Below are positions 53,765 through 62,654 of a stretch of 64,000 bases of DNA, in pieces. Under the pieces are notes generated by a model. It ran no database searches and was not told where the DNA came from. It was given only the letters and a program-made list of their open reading frames with translations. The stretch is from Lewinellaceae bacterium (GTDB taxonomy: Bacteria > Bacteroidota > Bacteroidia > Chitinophagales > Saprospiraceae). The position numbers and the translations under genes were made by a program. The number at the start of each line of letters is the position of its first letter. The stretch's first letter is position 1. The stretch is taken from the NCBI GenBank assembly GCA_016710765.1, contig JADJUJ010000003.1, positions 186,001 to 250,000 on the forward strand, given 5' to 3'.

Positions 53765-54701
53765 ATGAAACTACCATTGAAATTTACTTTAATTCTCCTT
53801 GCTGCACTTTCGCTGGCATCTTGCGTAACCAAGAAGAAGTTTACCACCATGCAAACCAACCTGAAGCAAGAACTGGCCCTGGCCAACGAGCAGCTGGGTA
53901 AATGCGGGGAAACCGTCAACGATTACATGTGCCGGCTTGCCAGTTGCGATGAGGAGCGAAACCGCCTGAAAAGTGACTTAAAGAGCCTGCAAACCAACCT
54001 GGATCTTCGCCAGGAGCAAATTCAGGACCTGAAGTCGCAAATCAACGACATTAAGACCCAGCGCGACAAACAACTCCAACCAGGTTGGCGACCTCACAGC
54101 CTTGTCGCAGTCTGCCAGCGATAACATCAAACAAACCCTTTCCCAGCTGGAGCAGAAGGACAAATACATCCATCTGCTTCAGATGGCCAGAACACGTGCC
54201 GATTCAATCAACCTTGCCCTGGCGGTTAATCTGAAAAGCGTGCTGAAAGATGGCATTGAAGACCAGGATGTCGATATTAAAGTGGATAAAACAGTGGTTT
54301 TCATCAACTTATCCGACAAAATGCTTTTCCAGAGTGGCAGTTCCACGCTTACCCCCCGCGCGCAGGAAGTGCTGGGTAAAATTGCTAAAATTGTAGAGTC
54401 GCGCCCCGATGTGGAAGTACTCGTGGAGGGTTACACCGATAACGTACCCATTAAAAATGCCTGCATGGAAGACAACTGGGACCTCAGTGTCAAACGCTCT
54501 ACCTCGGTGGTGCGGGTACTGCAGAAGAACTATGGCATCAATCCGAACAAACTCATTGCTGCTGGTCGGGGCGAGTACAATACTCTTGCCCCCAACGACA
54601 CCGCAGAAGGTCGGGCAACCAACCGGAGAACCCGCATTATTATCATGCCAAAATTGGATCAGTTTTACGATTTGCTGAACCCCAATCAGGCGCCGAAATA
54701 A
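53765..54701 (+). CDS. OmpA-type peptidoglycan-binding lipoprotein with coiled coil (frameshifted)
   Basis: A lipoprotein signal (MKLPLKFTLILLAALSLASC, Cys20) is followed by a coiled coil rich in Leu, Gln and Lys (LKSLQTNLDLRQEQIQDLKS). At about 54085 the frame changes: the first frame stops at 54124, while the other carries VGDLTALSQSASDNIKQTLS and continues. The rest is an OmpA domain (MLFQSGSSTLTPRAQEVLGK, VEVLVEGYTDNVPIKNACME, DNWDLSVKRSTSVVRVL) with peptidoglycan-binding residues. A MotB/Pal-like role in linking envelope layers is likely. One or two missing bases explain the break. A hairpin with T-run follows the gene. Confidence 0.85.
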
Positions 54702-54765
54702 TATAGCTTGTATTGTTTTTTTAGAAAAATGGCACGACAGTTATGTCATACCAGATGCAAAGCGA

Positions 54766-54796
54766 AGGGATGCCAGCCGGCGTCCCTTTTCTTTTG
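54766..54796 (+). terminator. Terminator of the OmpA-type lipoprotein gene
   Basis: AGGGATGCC (54766-54774) pairs with GGCGTCCCT (54779-54787) with one wobble and a 4-base loop, followed by TTTCTTTT. It lies 65 bases after the stop, ahead of the convergent regulator gene. Confidence 0.7.
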
Positions 54797-54834
54797 GGTG
54801 GATGCCATGCGTTGATCTGGCCAAAAAACCCGAC

Positions 54835-55446
54835 TCATTTCATCTTCGACATACGGTGCATCACCGAGGTGCGGTTGGGGGCGTCCAGTTTTGTCAGAAT
54901 CTGGCGGACATGTGTTTTTACCGTGTTGACCGAAATAAACTGTCGTTCCGAAATTTGTTTGTTGTTGTATCCCTGGCAGAGGTCCTGCAGTACTTCGTAT
55001 TCTTTGCTGGTCAGGCTGCTTGGGATGTGCTGGTTGATGTGGTCCAGAAGGGGCAGTTCACCTTTGTTTTCATTGGCAAAGCGGTACAGTGCCATTTCCA
55101 GCGACGTGTACAATTCCATTGCAGAAAAAGGCTTGAGCACGTAGCCGTAGGGCATGGTTTTTTTGGCTTCGTCGACGGTAGTTTTGTCGGAAAAGGAGGT
55201 CAGGAACACAAAAGGAATCTGGTACTTTTCATTGATGATGTGGCCAAGGTCGATTCCGGACAAGCTCCCTTTGATGTTTATATCGAGCAGTGCGATGTCG
55301 GGCTTCCGTGCATACAGCAACTCCAGGGCTTTTTCGCTGGAATAGGCAATGCCAGCCACCTTGTAGTCGATGGTATTGAGGCTGTTGGCGATGTCGTCGG
55401 CAATCAGAGGCTCGTCTTCAACGATGAGTACGCGTATTTCAGTCAT
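54835..55446 (-). CDS. LuxR/NarL-type response regulator
   Basis: The receiver domain contains E10-D11-E12, phosphoacceptor D55 (IALLDINIKGS), the Thr/Ser of FLTSFSD and the Lys of YVLKPF. The C-terminal LuxR helix-turn-helix reads SLTSKEYEVLQDLCQGYNNK and ISVNTVKTHVRQILTKLDA. The start overlaps the end of the histidine-kinase gene by 8 bases, so the two are translationally coupled and form one two-component system: kinase phosphorylates the Asp, regulator binds DNA. The signal sensed is unknown. Confidence 0.95.
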   Translation of the reverse strand: MTEIRVLIVEDEPLIADDIANSLNTIDYKVAGIAYSSEKALELLYARKPDIALLDINIKGSLSGIDLGHIINEKYQIPFVFLTSFSDKTTVDEAKKTMPYGYVLKPFSAMELYTSLEMALYRFANENKGELPLLDHINQHIPSSLTSKEYEVLQDLCQGYNNKQISERQFISVNTVKTHVRQILTKLDAPNRTSVMHRMSKMK

Positions 55447-57598
55447 GATGTACTGGAGGCAATTGGGTTTCAGGTATGCTCATTCGAACGGTGTTCCGGC
55501 CATCCTGTATATGAAAGGAAACCTTTGCTTCAAGTTTGGCTGCGAAAGAGCGAATCAATTTGAAACCGAAGGTTTCTGAACTTTTAAATTTGCTGGCAGG
55601 GAAGCCTTTGCCGCTATCGCTCACTTCCAGCAGCAGGTGTTGATCCGATTTTTTCAACACTACTTCCAGTTGTCCTGTGGCTTGATTTGGGAAGGCGTGC
55701 TTGAGCGAATTGGATACCAGTTCGTTGATGACCAATCCCAGCGGAATAATGGTATCCACCTCAATTTGCAGATCATCAATGTCGGTGTAAAGGGTTATTC
55801 TCTCCTGATTTACCCGATAGGTGTCAAATAATTCTGCCAGCAGTTTGGTGAAATAGGCCTTTACATTTACCCCTGTCAGGTTATCGGTCTGATATAAGTT
55901 TTGATGAATGAGGGCCATAGAGCGTACCCTGGTTTGACTGTTGGTGACGGCTGAAATAGCGCTGGGGTCGGTGATGTATTTGGACTGGAGGTTCAGCAAG
56001 CTGGAAACAACCTGGAGGTTGTTTTTTACGCGGTGGTGAATTTCACGCAACAGCAGTTCTTTTTCTGCCAATGCTTTTTCAATGGTTTGGTTTTTGGTCT
56101 GCAAGACCGCAGTGTTTTTTCTTTTTTGATGGTACAGGTAAAAACCCAGTAGGGCAGCCAGCAGCGCCAGGACACTTATGATCCCTAAAAATACTGACGA
56201 GCCTGGCTGTTTTGAAGCCGGGTTGCCACCAGTTCGTTTTCGATGCCGAGGCGGCTAATGGCGGCATCCTGTTCGCTGCGTTTGTATTGGGCTTCGAGTT
56301 GCTGAAGGTATTGGCTTTGCTGGCGGGCTCTCAGGCTGTCTTCCCAGCGTTGCGCTTCCTCCAGGAACGTTACCGACACCTCAAAGGCGCCTTGATGCTT
56401 ACAGACTTGTGAAAGCAGTTGGAGGGCTTCCACCCGCTTGGGCAACGTTTGGCTTTGCAAGGCATTTTGGAGGGCAGTTTCCAGGGTCTGCCGGGCTTTC
56501 GGCCAGTCGCGTAAGCCCATCTGTATCCGGCCGGTTATCAGTTGGAAATCCAGCAAAAGTGCTTCGTTTTCCAATGTTTTTGCAATGCCTATGCCCGAAA
56601 TGGTAAAATGGCGGGCTTTTGTAAAATTCCCTTGTGGGTATAGGCCTGGGCCAGCCGAAGGTACTGGATGGCAATGGCCGGCTGGTTGTTTCGATCGAGG
56701 TAAATGCGCAGTGCCTGTTCCAGATAGGCAATGCGTTGGGTTTCCTGGCCGGTAGCATTGCTAAGCTCCGACAAGATATTGAGCACCCTGCCTTGTGTGA
56801 AATGCAAGCCCAGCGTATCCGTCATGAGCAGGGCTCTTTCCGCATAAGGTCTGGCATATGCCAACTGTCCTTCTTCCAACAGGATTTCGGCTAGGTTGAT
56901 GAGTTCAGTGGAAATTTGCGCAGGGTTGCCTGCTGTTTCTGCCGCTTTGAGGGAGTTGAGGTAGGCTTCCGTGGCTTTGCCCCGTTCACCGATCTTTTGG
57001 TAGTACACGCCGAGGTGATCGAAAGCAATGGACAGTAAAGCCGTATCGCCAATGGCGGTTTTAATGCGCACGGCCTCCCGGTAATAGTAATAGGCGGAGT
57101 CGGTGCGCAAGAGCCCCAGGTAGTTGGAGCCAATGATGCTCAGGCGGGAAGAATATTGTGATTGGTCTCCAAATAATTGACAAAATCGGGCACATTCCAG
57201 GTTGTACGCCAGGGCTTTACGGTGGTGCCCGCGCAGTCGGTTTACCTCTCCCAGGACGCTGTAGGCAAACATGAGTTTCTCGTAATCCCGAACCTTTTTT
57301 CCATGAAATATGGCTTGTTCAAACAAGAGCAGTGCACTGTCGGTTTTTCCCTGGGTCAGCAGGCAATCTGCCCAGTGATAGCAACAATCGGTAAGCGCCT
57401 GCGCATTGCTGCCAGTGCTCAATTGGGTAAAGGTGCGGTTAAAAACAAGGGAGGCTTCCGGATATTTTTTTCGTTTTTCAACTGCAGGGCTTCCTGCAGC
57501 ATGGTGGTAACCGATTCTATTTGTTGTGCCGCCAGCGGCCAGGTAAGTGGCAGCCACAGGATGGCAATTAACAAAGCAAGGAAGCAACGGTAGCCCAT
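55439..57598 (-). CDS. TPR-containing sensor histidine kinase (HisKA_2 type, several frameshifts)
   Basis: The start is a signal peptide (MGYRCFLALLIAILWLPLTW, then PLAAQ) in a frame separate from the long TPR frame; one missing A in the run at 57465-57471 joins them. Six or more TPR units follow in the periplasm (YEKLMFAYSVLGEVNRLRGH, LLSIAFDHLGVYYQKIGERG). Breaks near 56600 and 56190-56130 are likewise removed by one or two added bases, restoring GNFTKARHFTISGIGIAKTL and a membrane helix (FLGIISVLALLAALLGFYLY). The kinase part has the HisKA_2 box EIHHRVKNNLQVVSSLLNLQ (phospho-His) and ATP motifs NELVSNSLKHAFP and DSGKGFP. It pairs with the LuxR-type regulator whose start overlaps its stop. 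About 720 residues when restored. Confidence 0.85.
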
Positions 57599-57782
57599 AG
57601 TAGTGCAAAAAAAGCCGCTTTATTCCGGCATTCCTTCATCATTTTGGGTGATTTTAAAAAAAAGATTGAATGGTGGATTTTGTCTGTAGCATCAAATCAT
57701 CCAAAAGGATGAGGTTTTGGGCTGTTCAGGGTTAGAATTTTGCAGGACCATACCAATGAATTTTTAAGTAAAAACAGATCCT

Positions 57783-59861
57783 ATGCAAATTCGAAACATT
57801 GCCACACTACTCTTTGTGTTACTGGTTTGGGCCAGCGCCATCAATGCCCAAAACTGGGTACGCCAGTATCCCAATCCCACCATCAGCCAAATGCGGGATG
57901 TTGCTTTCAATACGGCAGGACTGGGCATTGCTGTTGGCGACAAAGGTGCTGTCGTGCTTAGCAGCAACTGGGGTGAAACCTGGCTTCTGGCAAATGCCCC
58001 AGATCCATTTCAGCAATTTTTCCGTGTAGCGTTCGCCCCGGGAAATAATGCATCGGTGGCTTATACATTGTCAAACAACTATGTTTTCACCAGTACTGAT
58101 GCCGGTACCAGCTGGACACAGGTCAACTTTAATGCCGGGGTATTGGGGGCCGACCGTTGCTTGCAGGTATTATCAGCCTCCGAGGTTGTTGTCGCCGGAA
58201 CAAATAAAATTTTTCGGACTACCGATGCTGGTGTGAACTGGACGGAGATCCTGAAGCCTAATGGAATTCAACTCCATTCCCTGCAATTTTTGGGTTCCCA
58301 GCAAGCCTGGTTGGGCGGAAAAAACGGACATATTTACCATACCAGTGATGGGGGCTCCAGCTGGCAGGTTCAGGATACTACCCAGTTCACAGAACAAGTG
58401 AAATTGTGCTTCCTGGATGCCAGCACAGGATACGCGGGGGTTAACAGAAAATTGGTGAAAACGACGGACGGCGGGCTTACCTGGTCGGTACTGCAGGAAA
58501 CTGCCTTCGGCTCTCACATCAATGATATTGCCATTATAGATGCTTCCAATGTAGTATTTACCCAGGGCAACCGCACTTATTATACCCACGACGGCGGCAC
58601 CTCCACAACCCAGGTTCGGCCAACCCTTTATGCCGATGTGAATGAGGGGGCATTTGCACTGGCAGACGGTCAGGTTTGGGTGTGCTCGAGTTATTTTACC
58701 CTGGTAAAATCAGATAATGGGGGCGAGGATTATGTGGACCAAATTCCCGGCAACAAGAACAGCCTGAGCCAAATTGAGTTTGTGGATGCAAACCATGGCT
58801 GGGCTGCCGGATTTGATTTTACCATTCTGCGCACGGCAGATGGCGGCGCGAATTGGGAAGATATCAGCCCGGGCATGAACAACTGGCAGACGGTACGTGG
58901 TGCCGCCGCCGTTACCGCCGATGAGTTTTGGGTGGGTGGTGATGGTTTTATGGTGAAAACAACCGATGGTGGCGCGAATTGGACCCTTCTCAATGGTCCC
59001 AGTGCCGTATCGGGTGTGGAAGCAACGTCCAATGCCGTTTTTGCTTGCAGCAGCAGTGGTGGTGTGTATAAAACATCGGATGGTGGACAAACCTGGCTGC
59101 TCACAGAAATCTTGAATCAGTCCTTCCTCAGCGACATTCAGTTTCCAAGCGATAATACCGGCTATGTGGTAGGATTTGGTGGATTGGTGGCCAAAACTAC
59201 GAATGCTGGCGCCAACTGGTCCATCCTGCCATTTCCGATCACGGATAACCTGCTCTCGGTTTGGTTTCTCAATGAAAACACCGGCTGGGTCACGGTCGAC
59301 AAGTTTTCCAATGCCCTGTACCAAACCACTGATGGCGGCCAAACCTGGACGCCCAGTACCTTGCCTTCTTCCGCATACTGGCGCAGCACGCGTTTCACCG
59401 ATGCCCTGAACGGTTGGGCTGCCGGCGGCTCTTCCGGAGTAGGCAGAGTGGTCAGAACTACTGATGGCGGCGCCAGCTGGGAGGAGGTACACATGGCGGG
59501 TCAGTTTGCCGTTGATTTTGAATTCATTGAAACATCCAATGCCCTCTCGCTGTGGCTTTGCGGCCCGGGAGGGAATATTGAAAACGGGTTGTTGCCGATC
59601 GCTTCGGGTGTATTGGGGAATTTTGTCAGCGCGCCACTGGCGCTGTACCCAAATCCTTCACAAGGTAGCTTCCATATCTCGGGTTCGGGTCCTTTTTCAC
59701 CCAATGCGCAGGTGGAAGTAGTAGATCTTCGGGGTAGGGTAGTGCTGCAGTGCGCGGGTGTGCCTGAGGAGATCGGGTGGCAGCACCCAACGCCGGGCCT
59801 TTATATTGTTTGTGTGCGGGATGAAAACCGTATCTACATGGGAAAAATAGCGGTAGAATAG
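57783..59861 (+). CDS. Large Ycf48/BNR-repeat T9SS cargo protein
   Basis: The 692-residue protein has a signal peptide (ending SAINA) and an array of propeller repeats with 'GWAAG....I..T.DGG.NW' motifs (AWLGGKNGHIYHTSDGGSSW, GWAAGFDFTILRTADGGANW, GYVVGFGGLVAKTTNAGANW), about twelve in all, which suggests two propellers. A type A sorting domain closes it: LALYPNPSQGSFHISGSGPF and a final strand YMGKIAVE. It should be exported by T9SS and act on the cell surface; BNR/Ycf48 repeats alone do not define a ligand. It is the larger relative of the lipoprotein at 36207. It stands alone. Confidence 0.9.
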   Translation: MQIRNIATLLFVLLVWASAINAQNWVRQYPNPTISQMRDVAFNTAGLGIAVGDKGAVVLSSNWGETWLLANAPDPFQQFFRVAFAPGNNASVAYTLSNNYVFTSTDAGTSWTQVNFNAGVLGADRCLQVLSASEVVVAGTNKIFRTTDAGVNWTEILKPNGIQLHSLQFLGSQQAWLGGKNGHIYHTSDGGSSWQVQDTTQFTEQVKLCFLDASTGYAGVNRKLVKTTDGGLTWSVLQETAFGSHINDIAIIDASNVVFTQGNRTYYTHDGGTSTTQVRPTLYADVNEGAFALADGQVWVCSSYFTLVKSDNGGEDYVDQIPGNKNSLSQIEFVDANHGWAAGFDFTILRTADGGANWEDISPGMNNWQTVRGAAAVTADEFWVGGDGFMVKTTDGGANWTLLNGPSAVSGVEATSNAVFACSSSGGVYKTSDGGQTWLLTEILNQSFLSDIQFPSDNTGYVVGFGGLVAKTTNAGANWSILPFPITDNLLSVWFLNENTGWVTVDKFSNALYQTTDGGQTWTPSTLPSSAYWRSTRFTDALNGWAAGGSSGVGRVVRTTDGGASWEEVHMAGQFAVDFEFIETSNALSLWLCGPGGNIENGLLPIASGVLGNFVSAPLALYPNPSQGSFHISGSGPFSPNAQVEVVDLRGRVVLQCAGVPEEIGWQHPTPGLYIVCVRDENRIYMGKIAVE

Positions 59862-59934
59862 CAGATCCGATCCTGTTTTTATTGTTTGGGCAGCAGGTTA
59901 TTGCAGTATGCGAGCCTGCTGCTCAAGCCGTTTG

Positions 59935-60507
59935 TTATTGAAGGTCAAGATCGTATTTTTGAAGTAGCCCGGCCAGCCCGGACTGGGAGAATTTTGCCTT
60001 TTTCATCCGGTTGTTTTCAGGATCAATGGTGTATCCGGAAGCGGAGCGGAAATCGGCGCGTTCCAACAGAGTGTTGTCAAAAATAGCGCCGGCTAGGTTA
60101 CAATGATCAAAAATGGCCTGGGTAAGGTCGCATTCCGAAAAGTCGACCTCTACAAGGCTGCAATTGTTGAAAACGGTGCCTTTAAGGGTCAGGTTGTAAA
60201 AAGAAGCGAGATCCAGCAGGCAGTGATCAAAGTCCATGTCCAGCAAAAAAGGGTTGCAGTAATCGAAATGAACACCCAACAATTTGCAACCTTTAAAGCG
60301 CACTTCCCGGAAGCTGGTTTGCTGGGTTTGGGCAAGGCTGAAGTCGCAGTGGGTAAAATGCGCGTCTATAAAATGAATGTCGGATACATCCGCATTGGCG
60401 AAATTGCAATTGATAAACTGGCATTGCTCATAATTTCCCGTGGGTAACGGTGATGCAGAAAAGTCAATTCCTTCAAACCGCTGGTCTTCAACAATTTGCT
60501 TGCTCAT
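59935..60507 (-). CDS. Pentapeptide-repeat protein
   Basis: Nearly the whole protein (residues 20-160) consists of pentapeptide repeats of the A(N/D)LxX or xFxxC type, as in YEQCQFINCNFANADVSDIH, VFNNCSLVEVDFSECDLTQA and IFDHCNLAGAIFDNTLLERA. Such repeats form a right-handed four-sided helix. Members such as Qnr/MfpA protect DNA gyrase from quinolones; most others have no known role. The number of Cys and Phe on the ladder is similar to the Qnr group, which is 214-218 residues long, but the sequence is too general to assign that function. It is the downstream gene of a small lipoprotein 11 bases away, probably one transcript. Confidence 0.9.
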   Translation of the reverse strand: MSKQIVEDQRFEGIDFSASPLPTGNYEQCQFINCNFANADVSDIHFIDAHFTHCDFSLAQTQQTSFREVRFKGCKLLGVHFDYCNPFLLDMDFDHCLLDLASFYNLTLKGTVFNNCSLVEVDFSECDLTQAIFDHCNLAGAIFDNTLLERADFRSASGYTIDPENNRMKKAKFSQSGLAGLLQKYDLDLQ

Positions 60508-60518
60508 GCGAAAAGTAA

Positions 60519-61127
60519 TTACCGTAGATTTTTTAGTGTAGTAAGATCCATGCCCTTTACAACGCTGTAGAGATCCCGCATCTCGCAGCCTTCACAGGAA
60601 ATGGCTACAATATAGCGATCACCCACAATCAGGGATAGCTCGTTCCGCACATTCTTTTTTTGCGATTTTTCAAACGATTTGAAGCCATTTAGGGTTCCGG
60701 TGCGTTCGTATCCTTCCTCGTCTTCCCGATCAATGCTGATAGATGACCAGGCGGCAATGCCCATCATGGCCATTCCTATGCCACCGGTATCGACGATGTC
60801 TACATTGAGTTTTTGGTCCTTTTGGTTTTTATAAGAGGCTTCCGCCTTAGAAATTTTCATGTTTATGGCGCCAGTGGTTTCTCCGCTCAGGCCAACGCGC
60901 TCAAAACCCGCGGCTTTTTCCGGGAGAAACTCCTTCAATTTGCTGAAATGAATGGGTTCCACCATTTCGCCATGTTGGTTTTTTTCGATTGCTTTTTGGG
61001 CCATATCCATGGCTTCCTGAAGGTTTTTAGGTTCGTTGGTTTGCGTAACGGGCGCTGGTTTGTCGTTGTTGCAGGCGGTCACAAAAAGTAAAGTAACCAG
61101 GGACAAGCAAAAAGGGTAGTGTTTCAT
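60519..61127 (-). CDS. Lipoprotein of unknown function
   Basis: The 202-residue protein begins with a lipoprotein signal (MKHYPFCLSLVTLLFVTAC, Cys19). I do not recognise the mature domain. It has a helix-like start (NLQEAMDMAQKAIEKNQHGE), a segment FLPEKAAGFERVGLSGETTG, a Met/Gly-rich stretch (DTGGIGMAMMGIAAWSSISI) and a pair of Cys in ISCEGCEMRDL near the end. It should be anchored in the inner or outer membrane. The gene lies just upstream of the pentapeptide-repeat gene and 23 bases downstream of the methyltransferase stop, so the three may form one operon. Confidence 0.75.
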   Translation of the reverse strand: MKHYPFCLSLVTLLFVTACNNDKPAPVTQTNEPKNLQEAMDMAQKAIEKNQHGEMVEPIHFSKLKEFLPEKAAGFERVGLSGETTGAINMKISKAEASYKNQKDQKLNVDIVDTGGIGMAMMGIAAWSSISIDREDEEGYERTGTLNGFKSFEKSQKKNVRNELSLIVGDRYIVAISCEGCEMRDLYSVVKGMDLTTLKNLR

Positions 61128-61150
61128 TTTTTTGGTTTTAATTCAAGTTG

Positions 61151-61981
61151 TTATGGTAAAGGCGTATTGGGGATCGCTGATTTTTTAAAAACCATCAAAG
61201 TACCGCAGAGGTATGCCTTTCCCGGTTCGAATATACTACCGGATACCTTTTGCGAAGCAACAATTTTCTGCCGGGTATTTCGGTTTTTGGCTGCCAGGTA
61301 TTTTCCAAAAAGGGAAAATAGTTTCGAGCAGCGCTCCCTCAGGGTGGTGCCATGCCACAGTTTGGTCATGCCGGGGTCCAGGTTTACATGACGTACCATA
61401 TTAAAGCCATGTTGCTGAAAGTACGCCCTGGTTTTTTCAATGCCTTGAAACTGCTCATTGCATTGCGGTATACCCAGCGTTTTTTGGCAAAAATCATTGA
61501 TGCGCCGGATGTCTTCCGGTGAAATATCTTCCAGCCAAATACTATCGTTAAGATACAACAGTCCTTCAGGTTTCAGGATTCGGTGGACAAGGGCCAGGGC
61601 TTGCGACAGGCTTTTTTCATCGAGGATGCCCAATACAGATTCAGCATACACCAGGTCGGTATGCAATGAAGGCAACGATCCGGTTTCTTCCAGTAAATAA
61701 AGCGAAATGCTGTTTTCCAGGCGACAGAAACGCAACCTTTTTAAGGCAATTGCTTTCATTTCTGTGCTAGCCTCTATTCCCGACAATCTAAGTTTGGGAT
61801 ACCTGCTTTTTAACTTTACCAGCGTAGCGCCCGTTCCAAACCCAAGCTCTACAACAGATTCTGTTCCTGAAAGGGCCAGGAGAGGAATAAGCGCTTCTGT
61901 TCCCGCCTCTCCCATGGCATGTAAGAACGCGGTATGGGTCGTTGCGTAGGCACTGAGTATTGATTGGGGTTCGGCTGGCAT
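61151..61981 (-). CDS. Class I SAM-dependent methyltransferase
   Basis: The Rossmann methyltransferase motif I is VVELGFGTGATLVKLKSRYP, followed by the acidic residue in LSGIEASTEM that would bind the SAM ribose, and LVYAESVLGILDEKSLSQAL, RILKPEGLLYLND (motifs of the Methyltransf_11/25 type). The C-terminal half (residues 160-277) is less conserved and includes FFQQHG-like and Lys-rich segments (LAAKNRNTRQKIVASQ). The substrate cannot be inferred. I start at MPAEPQSILSAY; nine further residues upstream are possible. It is the first gene of a probable three-gene minus-strand unit with the lipoprotein and the pentapeptide protein. Confidence 0.88.
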   Translation of the reverse strand: MPAEPQSILSAYATTHTAFLHAMGEAGTEALIPLLALSGTESVVELGFGTGATLVKLKSRYPKLRLSGIEASTEMKAIALKRLRFCRLENSISLYLLEETGSLPSLHTDLVYAESVLGILDEKSLSQALALVHRILKPEGLLYLNDSIWLEDISPEDIRRINDFCQKTLGIPQCNEQFQGIEKTRAYFQQHGFNMVRHVNLDPGMTKLWHGTTLRERCSKLFSLFGKYLAAKNRNTRQKIVASQKVSGSIFEPGKAYLCGTLMVFKKSAIPNTPLP

Positions 61982-62131
61982 GATGTTAAATTGGTAGGTA
62001 GGTTGCAAAGTAAATTACTTTGGGTGAGCAATAGCCCGATTCCGGCCTGGTGAAATAAGCCATGTTTTTTTAAAAAAAGCAACCTAAGCTCTATTTTTGA
62101 AGGTCTAAATGTATATGTTTTTGCCTTGCAC

Positions 62132-62485
62132 ATGAAAAAACCTGAAAACATCGACCAATACATTGCCGCATGCCCGGCATCTGTTCAGGCGCTTTTGCAG
62201 CAGCTGCGGGAAACCATTCAGCATGCAGCGCCAGAAGCGATTGAGACCATTAGTTACGGTATGCCCGCGTTCAAGATGAACAAAGTGCTGGTCTATTTTG
62301 CAGCATACAAACAGCACATTGGGTTCTACCCAACGGGCGTGGGAATAGCAGCCTTTGAATCAAAGTTGGGCCCGTATAAGTGGTCGAAGGGCGCCGTTCA
62401 GTTTCCGCTTGATCAGCCGCTTCCGTTGGAATTGATTGCCGAAATGGTGCGTTTCAAGGTAAAATGGGATGCAGAAAATGCTTAA
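62132..62485 (+). CDS. DUF1801 domain protein (YdhG-like)
   Basis: The 117-residue protein consists of one DUF1801 domain: IDQYIAACPASVQALLQQLR, ETISYGMPAFKMNKVLVYFA, HIGFYPTGVGIAAFESKLGP and a conserved end WSKGAVQFPLDQPLPLELIA. It resembles the small proteins related to B. subtilis Fra/YdhG, which was described as a frataxin-like iron chaperone, and it is a distant relative of the DUF1801 parts of the YdeI-like pair at 12007-13263. I start at the ATG of MKKPENIDQY. It is divergent from the methyltransferase gene and followed by a hairpin terminator. Confidence 0.9.
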   Translation: MKKPENIDQYIAACPASVQALLQQLRETIQHAAPEAIETISYGMPAFKMNKVLVYFAAYKQHIGFYPTGVGIAAFESKLGPYKWSKGAVQFPLDQPLPLELIAEMVRFKVKWDAENA

Positions 62486-62594
62486 CGGTGGTTGGCTTGC
62501 GCCATATTTTATCCGAAAAAGCGTCGTCCCGAATGCTTAAACGGGATTTGCGAAAGGCCGATGGCGGCACTTAGGTGGTGGTCGCTGAAAAACT

Positions 62595-62640
62595 AACAGG
62601 CGTCACCCAGGAATTCGGGATGACGCCTGTTTCTGTCTTA
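62595..62640. terminator. Bidirectional hairpin terminator
   Basis: AACAGGCGTCA (62595-62605) and TGACGCCTGTT (62621-62631) pair perfectly over 11 bases, with CCC/GGG adding further pairing inside. T-rich sequence follows on the plus side. It separates two convergent genes, DUF1801 and the barrel protein. Confidence 0.65.
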
Positions 62641-62654
62641 CAGCCTGCTTGAGT

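Noticed and set aside
59935..60507. Quinolone-resistance (Qnr) protein
   Set aside because: Pentapeptide repeats alone do not show gyrase protection; length and ends do not match Qnr closely enough.
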